Below are positions 49,982 through 60,577 of a stretch of 64,000 nucleotides of DNA, in pieces; the first letter of the stretch is position 1; each line of letters begins with the position of its first letter. The position numbers and the translations under genes are program-made. Source of the DNA: Monocercomonoides exilis (Eukaryota; Preaxostyla; Oxymonadida; Polymastigidae); assembly GCA_001643675.2 (NCBI GenBank), contig LSRY02000046.1, forward strand, positions 620,001 to 684,000, written 5' to 3'. The notes below the pieces were generated by a model. It was not told the DNA's origin and ran no database searches. It saw only the letters and a list, made by a program, of their open reading frames with translations.

Positions 49982-52077
49982 ATGAAGGCTGAACAAATGA
50001 TGGAATGTAAGCAATTGAAATTATTGATAAATAGCCAATCAGAAATATCTCAACAACTTATGATGGAACGACAAAAAAGAATTGATCTTGAAGCGACTAT
50101 TGCAAAACTTAATTCTGAAATGATTTTGCTGAAAAGCAAAGAGAGCACAGTATGTTGAATGCATTTCCATTTTATTTAAAAATTCATTTTGTTGTGATTT
50201 TCGAAAGGTTTCTGTGAAATCACAGGAAATGGAAAAAAAGTATTCATCATTGGAAAAAGATGTTCAAGAGATACCACGATTAAAAGAAAAAATAGAAAAT
50301 CTACAAAAAGAATGTGAAGACGAGAAAAATAAATATTTAATCCTTAAATCTGAAAAAGAAAAGGTTTTATTATTATTATTATTTATTTATTTTTGTATTC
50401 TTCAATGAAAAATATAATCTTTTTTTTTCAATTTAGTTAGAAGAATCAAACAGGCAATTAATAATTACCACTCAATCATTAACACAACAACTTAAATCAA
50501 TGGCAAGTGACGAAAAGATGAATTCATCAATTTCGCGTTCACCATCTGTCACCGTGCCTCTTTCATCAATCACAACAAGTTCTTTGTCTCCATCTCAGAT
50601 ACAAAATCATCCTCAACCCGTTTCCTCAATATTGGCATCAGATCCAACATATAATCACTCAACTGCACGGAACTTTAATTCTCCGTTGAGCAATGCCAGC
50701 TCATCAAATGAATCATTTGTTGGCACGTTGCCTTCTCAGAAACCTTCAACACAAATTCCTGTTCAAACTCAGGAAAGGAGCCATACAGAAAATGTTTTCA
50801 CACGGAATGAACAATCTTCATTAGGATTCCGTCCATCACAACAAGAAAACTTCCTATCTTCTTCTTCTTCTTCTTCTTCTTCTTCCACTCAAGCATTTCA
50901 CGATTCTTTTGGAAAAATCCCTTCTTCATCTTTGCAATATCCTACTGCTTTGAACACATCTTATCATTCAGCAAATCAATCAAACGCAAACATTCCAATT
51001 GTTCAGCCTCAGTTTACGTCAACGTCAATACACGATCCATCAAAAGAACCATCTCCTGTCATTTCATTTTCTCTTCCTCAACTTAACGTTCAAAATTCTT
51101 CACTGTTTCAAGCATTAGACACTTCAGATCGTAATGTGCCGCTACGCTCATTATCTCCATCATCATCATCATCATCATCTTCTTCTTCTTCTTCTTTTGA
51201 TGCAAGCTTATACTCTTCTGCAAATAAGAGCTCTTCACATCACGGAAGACACCACAACGTGCCATTCAAGCGCAGCCAGCAGCGCGCCCAGTCTGCAATG
51301 GGACGGCTTTCTTCGCACAGCTCGTCTTCCCTCTCGCCCATCCCATCGCCGTCCACACGTCTTTTCAAGCACAAACTGGACAAAGATGCGTTTCCGCAGG
51401 ACGAAAGGGAGTTTTCATTTATGGGCCGCGGCGTGCGTGGGGCTCTTGCAAGAGTCCTTGTGAAGCTGAGAGAGGAGCTTCAAGCGCTGCAAAGGAAGGA
51501 GAAGAGATTGGAGAGAGACGCAAAGGATTGCAGAAGTTCGTCTTCTGGAAGTTTTTCTAAAGGAAATATGAAAAAAGAAGAGTTTGAAAAATATTTAGAT
51601 GATGTGAGTGAACAAGAGTCGAATGAAGAGCATTCTGCTGGCTTCTTCAGAAAATCAAGAGATAATTATTCACAGTTTTCGGGGCTTCAACGCTCAAAGT
51701 TGGAAAGAAGGAAAAATAAAACAAAAATTTCCGATGATGAAGTCGACCAAGATCGAAAGGGGAAAAAAAGCAAGCAGATTGCAGAACTATCTAAGCAAAT
51801 TGAAGAAAAAGAGAAGCAGATTAAGGAATTAGAGGAGTATCACAATCGTGTTGTGGTTGCTGAGATTAAATGTGGTAAGCTGCCACCATACTTGAATGCC
51901 TCTTCAAACTGTCCAAAGCAACTGCAGAAGTCGTTGACTTTGTCCGAATTTCCTGAATCGAATCGAAGCATAGCTCGTCACGGCATGTCTCAGTTGCCTT
52001 CAATGCATTTACGTCAAAAGCGGATGCATTCAAATATTCCATTGCTTCATCTTGACAAAGCAAAAAGATTTTATTGA
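49982..52077 (+). CDS. Ser-rich coiled-coil protein, function unknown
   Basis: Three exons (49982-50149, 50208-50363, 50437-52077) give 654 residues, all junctions at phase 0. Residues 1-125 form a continuous coiled coil (for example EMEKKYSSLEKDVQEIPRLK). Residues about 135-400 are Ser/Gln/Asn/Pro-rich and probably disordered, with poly-Ser runs at about 50858-50885 and 51155-51198. Residues about 400-590 include a more conserved-looking basic patch (GRGVRGALARVLVKLREELQ) and a second coiled coil (AELSKQIEEKEKQIKELEEY). There are no membrane spans, zinc sites or enzymatic motifs. A scaffold or cytoskeletal role is possible but unsupported. The start is the first ATG in the exon 1 frame; an upstream exon is possible. 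Confidence 0.7.
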
Positions 52078-52283
52078 TAATACTTCAATGTCTCAACCGT
52101 ATTGTTGAAAACGAAAAAAAAATGTCAAACGCATTGTTCTATGTGGTTTGTTGAATAAAGTTCAAACAGTAAACTTAAATCAGTGAAAAATTTTCAAACG
52201 AAGGAAATATTTTTCAAAATGAGATTTTTAAACTGTTGTACTTCGTTTTTTTTAAAAAAAATATATTTGTTGCAGTTATATAA

Positions 52284-53710
52284 ATGAAGCAATATCGATC
52301 GGAGCGAGTCTGTCATTCAATTATCTTTTCTTGCTGCCTCATGAAGTGGAGAGTTATTCTTCAATGTATTTTTTGGTAAGTCACGTTTCTTTAAGTTTTA
52401 TATTTTGAGCAAAATCACAATCTTATCGTTTAATAACTCAATAATTGCATTTATATTTTCTTGCTTTTCAAAACTGACAAAGGATTGTTTATTTTTGCCT
52501 CTTTGAATATTGAAACCATATTTTCAAATTTTTCTTGTTCCCATTTTCAGTAATAATACGTTTAAAAAGATTGAAATGGGCATTCCTGAAAATCTATCAA
52601 TTATCAAAGAGACTATAATTTTATTTAGATATTTTATATATCAAGCTTTTTGTTTTGTTGCATTTTACAAACTTTATTCATGGAGCTGTCACAAAATGTT
52701 GCTTTTATCGGAAAAAGATAATATGGTGCAATTTCCAAAAAGCGTAAAAGCTGCCAGATACTGTTCATATGTATTTTATGTTTTATATACCATTTCTCTA
52801 TTCTTGCGGATTCCAATCATGGAACATGATACAATTTCAGTTTCATTCATTGGCGCATACAGATTGCCTTTTGCAATAATCTGCGTCGCAATTTCAATGA
52901 TCTTGTTTGTGACAGCATTTTGTTGTTCTCATCGCAAAGCATTGGCTGCTTCAATTCCAACTGAATTGTTTGGAGGCATCTATAATTGGATCAGACATCC
53001 ACAATATTTGGCAACACTATTCCTTTGGGTATCAATAAGTCTATATAAAAATTCAATCACAAATCTTTTATGCTCATTTGTTTCGTGGCTTATCATTCGG
53101 TCACTTGTTAAAGAAGTGTGCTTATTTTTTCTAATATTTCTGAAAAGATTTTGAAAAATTTTTTTAGGAAGAAAATGCTTTGGTTGCATATTTGAATGGG
53201 AAATATGTTAAATATATGAAAGATGTTCCAGAGTATATGTTCATTCCATGGAAGCATTTTCGTCCTACAGCAAGTTGTGAAGAAAATGAAATTGATATCA
53301 CTTCTTCAAACTTAAACAACTCATTTGTCTCAGATGAATTAGCACGATTAGCAGGTTCCGAATCATCACAAAATATCAACAATGAAAGCGAAAAAAAAGA
53401 AGAAAGAAGAAGCAGAAGCAGCAAAAAGTCAAGTGAAATTGCTGATGAAACCTCTCCAATGTTGCGCGAGGAACTCCACGATCAAGCAACTCTTATCGAA
53501 GATGACGAACAAAATATGAGGGGGCCCATGACCAGAAGTCGAAGCCGTAGTCGGGCAAAAAGTGCGAGCATCCAACGAGAGGGAGAAAGTCCTCAAGAAA
53601 TCGAATTAATTTCTTCATCACGATCGACTGGAAATCAAAATGAATCAAAGAAAGAAGGGAAGGCGGAAAGGGCTGAACATGTCACAAGGAGGCGCTCAAC
53701 AAGAATTTAA
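52284..53710 (+). CDS. Isoprenylcysteine/phospholipid methyltransferase-like membrane protein
   Basis: Three exons (52284-52375, 52551-53115, 53168-53710; donors GTAAGT and GTGTGC) give 399 residues. The first 220 residues contain several membrane spans. The SAM-binding C-terminal signature of the ICMT/PEMT fold follows: GGIYNWIRHPQYLATLFLW (about residues 172-190), then EENALVAYLNGKYVKYMKDVPEY. Such enzymes methylate prenylated protein C-termini or phospholipids on the ER membrane using S-adenosylmethionine; the substrate here is unknown. The last 125 residues are a hydrophilic tail with MTRSRSRSRAKSAS and a basic end (RRRSTRI), unusual for the family. An in-frame ATG at 52341 is an alternative start. 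Confidence 0.75.
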
Positions 53711-54286
53711 ATAAATTTCAAAAAATAAGTTCACAGCGATTGAAACCAATGAATTTTCTTTCTAAAAGCCTTTTAAGTTACTGTTATTTATTTGATTTGC
53801 TCCATTTAACAAATTCATGCACACTTGATAAACTGTAATTGCTCTGTTATCATTTCACGTACATTGCTTTCTCCAAACAGTTTTATCGTTGAATTTCAAA
53901 ATGCAGAAAGCAAAATGATTTCATTCAACAACACCTTGTTTTATCAAACAAATATTTCTTTCTTTTATTTTTCAAGGCACAGCATAAATGAATATGTTGT
54001 AATTATAATTCTCGTTCCTTTGTTTTGTCTTTTTTTAAAGATTTTTCACTTTTCATGTTTCAATTAACGAAAATTGATTTGAAAGAAAAAATAATTGATG
54101 ATGAAATTTGATAATAATAATTATTATAGGAAATGATCAAAAGGAGACTAATTCATGCTAACCACAATCTCTTTAAAGTTATTTGATATAATTCTGTTCA
54201 TTATTTCTTGATTATTCATTATTTCCAAAGACGAAAATTTTCTCTAAATTTTGATTTGGGATGTCCCATATAATTTATTAGATCAA
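53711..54286. other. Intergenic, no gene seen
   Basis: AT-rich spacer before the eIF1A gene. A short Phe/Ile-rich frame near 53825-54067 shows no motif. Confidence 0.65.
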
Positions 54287-54885
54287 ATGCCAAAAAATAA
54301 GGGTAAAGGAGGAAAAGGATGCCGCAAAGGTAATCTTTTATAATTATGATAATAAAATTAGTGTTGAGTTTATTGCCCTCGCTTTGATATTTTTATTTTT
54401 TAGGCAAAAAAGAAAGCGAAGCTGTAAAACGAGAATTGATTTTTAAGGATGAATGCCAGGAATATGCACAGGTTATTCGACTTCTAGGAAATGCACGCCT
54501 TGAAGCAAATTGGTACGATTAATAAATAAAAGATATCTTTTTCTTATGAACAATTTCTTCATTATTATAATGAATTTCTTACAGCTTTGACGGGAAAAAA
54601 AGGCAATGCACGATCCGAGGGACCATGCGTAGAAAGAAGTGGGTTTCTGCTGGTGATATAATTCTTGTTAGTTTGAGAGATTTTCAAGACGATAAAGCAG
54701 ATGTCATTGATCGTTACACACCAGAGGAAGCAAGAAAATTGAAAGAATACAAACAACTTCCTGATACGGTTCAAATAAGTGAAGCAGATCCTACAGGTGG
54801 TGATGCAGAAGATATTGCTGTGTTCGGGGCTGGTGATGAAGGAGATGAAGATGATGACGCAGGATTGGAGATTGATTCGTTGTAA
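54287..54885 (+). CDS. EIF1A: Translation initiation factor eIF1A
   Basis: Three exons (54287-54329, 54404-54512, 54585-54885) give 150 residues. It is a full-length eIF1A: basic N-terminus [18 protein letters not shown], the OB-fold core with [21 protein letters not shown] and [34 protein letters not shown], and the acidic C-terminal tail. eIF1A binds the 40S A site and promotes scanning and start-codon selection. Introns of 74 and 72 bp interrupt it, with donors GTAATC and GTACGA, which differ from the usual GTTTGN here. It is followed 322 bp downstream by RPL10, another translation gene on the same strand. Confidence 0.97.
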
Positions 54886-55207
54886 ATATCTCATTTTTGC
54901 AGCTTTTTTTTCAAAATGCAAATAATGACATTATTTGTATGTTCTTAGGGAACAACTATTTTATGTGTTTGTTGAGTTTTTCATCTCAATACCAACAAAA
55001 AACATAAACTTCCTTTCATTTCTCCTAACTCCAATAACTCAATAATCAACTTTATTTGAACAAATTATTAACTAATAAATATTTTTTTTAAAATTTTTTT
55101 TGAAACAATTTTTATTGTTTTCTTTTTCTATGATCACTTGACCATAATGTGACAAAAACTAATTTCCCTTTTAGGCTTATTGATCAATCAGAAGGATCAA
55201 TAATTCA
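54886..55207. other. Intergenic between two translation genes
   Basis: AT-rich spacer between eIF1A and RPL10; nothing else is supported. Confidence 0.7.
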
Positions 55208-56055
55208 ATGGGGAGAAGTTTGCCAATTCGATTGAAAGAAGGATTATTTTTATTTTAATTGTTAATTTCTTTTGGTTTATTTTTTGAAACATGAAATTTG
55301 CTTGTTAATTGTTTTTTGTTCAATTTTGAAAAAAATCATTATTACTAATTTTCACAGGACCAGCACGTTGCTATCGTTACCAGAAAAACAGACCGTTTCC
55401 AAAATCTCGTTTTAACCGTGGTGTTCCAGATCCAAAGATTAGAAACTTTGACTTAGGAAGAAAAACTGCAACCGTTGATGAATTCCCTCTTTGTGTCCAT
55501 CTCGTTTCTCTTGAGAAGGAACAACTTTCAAGTGAAGCACTCGAAGCAGCACGTGTTGCTGTAAACAAATATGTCACAAAATACGGAGGAAAAGATGCAT
55601 TCCACATTCGTGTTCGTGCTCATCCGTTCCATGTTATCAGAATTAACAAGATGCTTTCATGTGCAGGTGCTGATAGGTTTGCTAGAAACATGTTTTCATA
55701 TTTCGTTATTTCAAATTTTCTTATTATTCATTTCAGACTTCAAACAGGAATGAGAGGTGCATGGGGAAAACCATGCGGTCTTGTTGCACGTGTGGATATT
55801 GGAGACGTTATCATCTCTGTTCGTGGACCAGAAAAGTGCAAAGCTGCATTTGTTGAAGGTCTTCGTCGTGCTTCAATGAAATTCCCAGGAAGGCAAAAGG
55901 TTGTTGTTTCTGACAAATGGGGATTCACAAAATACACACAAGACCAATACAGGAAACTGCGCGCATCAGGCAAAATTGTTCCTGATGGCCTCAATGTTAA
56001 ACTTGTGAAAGAGAATCCATATGTTATGGAGAAAGCACTTCATGCACGAGACTAA
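55208..56055 (+). CDS. RPL10: Large-subunit ribosomal protein L10 (uL16)
   Basis: Three exons (55208-55217, 55358-55676, 55737-56055) give 215 residues, the normal length. The first exon is only 10 nt (Met-Gly-Arg plus one base); joining it rebuilds the invariant [20 protein letters not shown] start. Other hallmarks are [39 protein letters not shown] and [12 protein letters not shown]. The protein sits near the peptidyl-transferase centre of the 60S subunit. Both donors are GTTTGC. An antisense open frame is a shadow. Confidence 0.98.
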
Positions 56056-56521
56056 ATAATTCAGCATTTTTTTCTCAAAAGACAAAAATAATTTTCTCCC
56101 ACTTTGCTTGAAAAATATCGTTATTGCCGCAGGCGATTAATCAACTGGAATCAATTTATTTCTTTAAGAAAAGATTTCCTTTGCAATATATCTCAAAAAT
56201 ATAAGTATTAATCTTCAAAAGGTAAAAATTGAGAATTCAACAAGTTATTAAAATATATATAAGAAATTTATGATTAAATGGGATATGAAGATTAAAATGC
56301 TATTTTATGAAATAAAGTTAACACATAAAAACGAGTATTTTGAAAAAGAAAAAAATAATTGTTTAATGCATATTTTTTTACAAAATTCTCGGAAAAATTT
56401 GAGGAAGTGATATGCATAACGGTCACTTAATTATAAAGATTTTTCGAAGAAATTATAGAAACTATTCAATTACAAAAAATTATGGATTTTGAATTTTTAT
56501 TAAGGTTCTAAAAATACTTAA
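56056..56521. other. Intergenic, no gene seen
   Basis: AT-rich spacer between RPL10 and the second beta-helix surface protein; it should hold the latter's promoter. Confidence 0.7.
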
Positions 56522-59500
56522 ATGATTCTAAACACATTGTCGTTGTTTATTTTGCTTGACTGTTTACTTCCACGTTTCTTTTCTTTTTCTGAGCAACGCT
56601 TTGGTACAAATTGGAAAGCAGTTGATTCTGTACCAACAGAAATATTCATTTCCGAAAAAGGTGAGGATTCTACTGACGATTGTGGAACGGAAGCACATCC
56701 TTGCAAAACAATTGGAAAAGGAATGGAGCTGATAGGAAAGGGGCATGAAGAAGAAACTTTGAAGATTGTTGATTCTGCTGCCATTCCTTATGGATTTTTG
56801 TTTTCCAAAGATTTCAAATTAACGTTAACAACAGCGTCAAAACAAGGAATAAGAAGAAATATTTCATTTGACTTGAACGAGTTGGCAACAAAAGGGAAGT
56901 TCCACCTGACAAATGAGAAAACCTTGAATATGGAACATTTGAACTTTAATTTTTTGATTTTTGAAACAAAACAGTATTTGCCTAAAGATACCGATGAAGA
57001 GTCTGCTGTTGTTCTTTCGAAAGATGTTAATGCGGATCTAACCTTAAGGGATTGCAGCATTATAATTGATAAAAGTATCAATGATTACACCACATTTTCT
57101 ATCTTGAGAATTACTGATGGGAAAGTATTGATTGACGAGCTTGAATTCTTGTCGAGCAATTATTTTCTTTCAAAAGCAAACTTACTGCATATTTCTGAGA
57201 ATGTTGAGCTGTCAAAACTGAATGGATTAACCATTTGGAAAATGAAGTTGGATAAAGAATGTGCGCTGAAACTTCCATCTTCATTCGCATTGGAAAGAAG
57301 CGAAATAAAAAATATTGAACGGACTTCAGACGGACCCGCTTTGCTTGAGGCTTGTAGTCGTGCAGAAGAGAAAGTAATGATTACTATTTCGAAGTGTTTA
57401 TTTTATTCAGTGAAATCGTTAGAGTCAGAAAAAGGAAGTTGCTTCTATTTTGAGATGCTGCATCCGGAAAGTATTCTGAATATTTTTGACACGGTAATCA
57501 GCTATGGAAAGGCAACCAAAGGGGGAGGCGTGATGATTGGTGCAACAAAAGGAAAAGTGTTATTAGAAAGCGTGGTATTTCTCAGATGTAGTGCATCAGA
57601 AGAAGGAGGAGGACTGCTGATTCTTGACTTATCACAGATGGCAGGATTTGAATGCACAAACGTGTCATTTGAAGAATGTCAAGCAAAGAAGAGCGGTGGA
57701 GTCGAAGCAATTTTTGGAGAGGAAGAGATCAAAGGAGATGCTATCATATTTAAGAACTGCCTTTTTATTAACAATGAAGCAGACATTGGAGGGAAAGACA
57801 TGACAATTTGTTGTGAAGGAAACGCTGATGCGAACAAAGCGCCTTTTGACGAAAAGTGTTTTAGCACGACAACGAAGAATCGGGTATGTGTAACGAAAAA
57901 GGACGGATCAGAGATATATCACGATGAATGGCTAAGAGAAGATTCATTGGAATTGAATGTGGATGCAGAAAACGGAGTGGACAGCGCTGAATGCGGAAAA
58001 CCAGAAAAGGCTCCATGTAAAACGCTGAAGCAAGCGATTGTTAACAGCCTCCCAGGAAAACCATTTTCAATCTTCACCACAGAAAAGTGTAACAAATATG
58101 ACACAGAACCAATAGCAATTGAAGATCATCATATTGAGATCAGAGGTAAAGGCTATTGTGCTATTTCACTCACAACTGTGTTGGATGAAACGAAAGCTCA
58201 GCAAGGCGAAGGATTATTCAACTTGAAGCAAGGAGGGTACCTGGAATTGCGCGGTGCGGAAATCAAAGTGGACACAACAAGAAAAAGTGGTCGAGACAAT
58301 GGACTGTTTGTCTGCGATGGAGAAGATGCAAAATTTTATATTTATAAAGATAATATAACTTCAACTGATTCCAGCCAGGCTCTGAACTGCGTATTAATAG
58401 AATGCAAATCAGGAAATTTTGATATGCGGGAATCAATATTTGCACATTTCTCATCTGCATACGCGTTAATACTAGCAGTCAGTTCAAAAGGTATAAATAT
58501 ATATCAAATTGTTCTCGATTCAATTTCAACTACAAGCGATTCCCAATCTGTCTTCACCATTTTAAGCGGATGCCAAAAAATAAGTTGTTCAAAAGGAAAT
58601 TTTTCGAATTGCAACTCAATTGAACATAAAATTGGTGGGGCATTGTATGTGGAAATTGGAGACTGCAAAAGTGACAAGACTTTTTCCGATCTGAACTTCA
58701 CAAACTGCACATGCAAAAGTGAACAAGCAAGTGCGAACAAAAAGAATTTTAGTTCAAATGAAGAATCGAAAGGTGGTGCAATGTTCATTCGATCTACTGA
58801 CAGTGCAATTGAGCAGCTTTCCATCATATTTGAACTAGTTACATTCACAAACTGCAGCGCAGACAAAGGACAATACATTTTCATTTCGGTGCCAGTTGGG
58901 AGGGAGCAGATTGGCGATGACATGTTCCTGTTTGAGATGCGCGAAATTTACGGCAAGGAGAATTTAATACTTATGGAAGAACGAAATAATGGGGAAGAAA
59001 AAATTATTGATCTCTTGAGCGATGAAACAAACAAGCTTTCATACCGTTCGCATCATATCTTTATTGGAGGAAATAAAGTTAGCAACGAAAGAACATGCGA
59101 AAGAAAGGAAGAGCCCTGCGATTCGTACAGGACAGCTGTTCTTCACTTGACGAAAGAAGTATATGCTGAATTTCTTACCATTGGAAGGGTTTCTGTTGAA
59201 AGGCCACTTTTGCTGGAATATCCTTCTACATTTGCATCTGTTCCTGATAATTACTCTTCTTTAACTTTTTCTGCAAAATATGATCGTGGAATTCTTCAGA
59301 TTGGAACAAAAATGAACGCTGGAAAATTCAAAGCAGTCTTTGAGCCTCGGTCCACAATTATTTTGCTTCACATTGACATTGAATATCCTGATGCCGTTGA
59401 AGGAGATGCACTTGATATTATTTACACAAGATATAAATTGATAATAATTGATGCTGTTTTCAGACCCTGGTTCACTGGGCTAAAAGGAGAAAATGTGTTA

Positions 59501-60577
59501 GGCGGAGACGGAAAGATGCTTCCATATAAACTTATTGTGAATGATCTTGGTACAAATGATATATCCCAGCTGGCAATTTATGGCAGAAATAGAAATATCA
59601 GTAATGAAAATCAACATAGAAAAGATCTCAGCATCAAAACAAAGAAATTAAGCAGTTGCATGATTGGTGGATTAGAAACAAGAGCAGAAGCAGATAATAA
59701 AGAAATTGAAGAAGAAAATTCTTTGTGTAAATGGAATTCGGGACTTGTTTGTCTTCAAAATTCGATATCTTCGGTTTTCCATGACAGTTCATTCAAAGAC
59801 ATTAGTGAGGGTGCTTTGTTATTAGAGGACTCAAAAGTCCACTTGGAAAATTGCAGCTTTATGGGCAATCATCCAATTGATGAAGGTTGGGAAAAATATC
59901 CGTCTTTACGGCACAACATTCAACTGACAGAAAATTATGACCTATATCAAATGTCCATCGGTTCGTTAGCTTTTGGTAGCGATGGATTGGATGGAAAGCC
60001 ATTTGGTATGCTTTCAAATGTTCTTGTGAATGGAAATGCAGCTAAAAATATGGATTCATATTTTTTCACTCCTGTTTTGAAGAATGCAACGATGATTAAA
60101 AATGCAAAAGGGACAGCAGAGAAAGGAAAAGGCAGAATAATCGAATCAGATGAAGTGGCACAAGCTGTGATTCATGGGTCTTATCTGTTTCCATGTGGAC
60201 TTACAGTTGAAGCATCACAGAAAAAGGCAGGACAAGAATTGAACTGGGTGAATTGTCCTGTGGTTGAATATGTTAGCGAGACGGAAATGAAGGTGAACAT
60301 TCCCCAGTTACTGCTGGACAGAGATGATTATACATCAGTTATCTATCGTGTTTCATATCCGTGTGGTGTAATTGGTGGAGAAGTGAAACATTCAGAAAGT
60401 TCGATATTAATAAATCAGAAGAAAAATGTATCAGAGTCGACATCCGTCATTATATATATAATTATTATTATTTCATCTGTGTTTGCTGTGTTTTTCATTG
60501 CGATTGCGACTTTTATTTGCATTTTGTCGCATAGAAAACGGAGAGAATATAAGAAGATCGAAGATCTGGAAAAGTGA
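56522..60577 (+). CDS. Beta-helix surface protein without kinase tail
   Basis: Intronless 1351-residue type I membrane protein. A signal peptide (MILNTLSLFILLDCLL) starts it. The ectodomain has three modules opening with Cys-rich motifs: DDCGTEAHPCKTIGKG (about residue 52), AECGKPEKAPCKTLKQA (about 488) and RTCERKEEPCDSYRTA (about 857). Each is followed by beta-helix-type short strands with Gly-Gly turns such as GGGVMIG, EGGGLL and GGALYVE. A membrane span (SVIIYIIIIISSVFAVFFIA, about residues 1308-1335) is followed by a 15-residue basic tail (SHRKRREYKKIEDLEK). Module spacing and motif match the receptor at 28.7-35.6 kb, of which it is a divergent relative that lacks the intracellular kinase-like part. 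It is probably an adhesin or decoy/partner receptor on the cell surface; ligand unknown. Confidence 0.82.
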   Translation: MILNTLSLFILLDCLLPRFFSFSEQRFGTNWKAVDSVPTEIFISEKGEDSTDDCGTEAHPCKTIGKGMELIGKGHEEETLKIVDSAAIPYGFLFSKDFKLTLTTASKQGIRRNISFDLNELATKGKFHLTNEKTLNMEHLNFNFLIFETKQYLPKDTDEESAVVLSKDVNADLTLRDCSIIIDKSINDYTTFSILRITDGKVLIDELEFLSSNYFLSKANLLHISENVELSKLNGLTIWKMKLDKECALKLPSSFALERSEIKNIERTSDGPALLEACSRAEEKVMITISKCLFYSVKSLESEKGSCFYFEMLHPESILNIFDTVISYGKATKGGGVMIGATKGKVLLESVVFLRCSASEEGGGLLILDLSQMAGFECTNVSFEECQAKKSGGVEAIFGEEEIKGDAIIFKNCLFINNEADIGGKDMTICCEGNADANKAPFDEKCFSTTTKNRVCVTKKDGSEIYHDEWLREDSLELNVDAENGVDSAECGKPEKAPCKTLKQAIVNSLPGKPFSIFTTEKCNKYDTEPIAIEDHHIEIRGKGYCAISLTTVLDETKAQQGEGLFNLKQGGYLELRGAEIKVDTTRKSGRDNGLFVCDGEDAKFYIYKDNITSTDSSQALNCVLIECKSGNFDMRESIFAHFSSAYALILAVSSKGINIYQIVLDSISTTSDSQSVFTILSGCQKISCSKGNFSNCNSIEHKIGGALYVEIGDCKSDKTFSDLNFTNCTCKSEQASANKKNFSSNEESKGGAMFIRSTDSAIEQLSIIFELVTFTNCSADKGQYIFISVPVGREQIGDDMFLFEMREIYGKENLILMEERNNGEEKIIDLLSDETNKLSYRSHHIFIGGNKVSNERTCERKEEPCDSYRTAVLHLTKEVYAEFLTIGRVSVERPLLLEYPSTFASVPDNYSSLTFSAKYDRGILQIGTKMNAGKFKAVFEPRSTIILLHIDIEYPDAVEGDALDIIYTRYKLIIIDAVFRPWFTGLKGENVLGGDGKMLPYKLIVNDLGTNDISQLAIYGRNRNISNENQHRKDLSIKTKKLSSCMIGGLETRAEADNKEIEEENSLCKWNSGLVCLQNSISSVFHDSSFKDISEGALLLEDSKVHLENCSFMGNHPIDEGWEKYPSLRHNIQLTENYDLYQMSIGSLAFGSDGLDGKPFGMLSNVLVNGNAAKNMDSYFFTPVLKNATMIKNAKGTAEKGKGRIIESDEVAQAVIHGSYLFPCGLTVEASQKKAGQELNWVNCPVVEYVSETEMKVNIPQLLLDRDDYTSVIYRVSYPCGVIGGEVKHSESSILINQKKNVSESTSVIIYIIIIISSVFAVFFIAIATFICILSHRKRREYKKIEDLEK

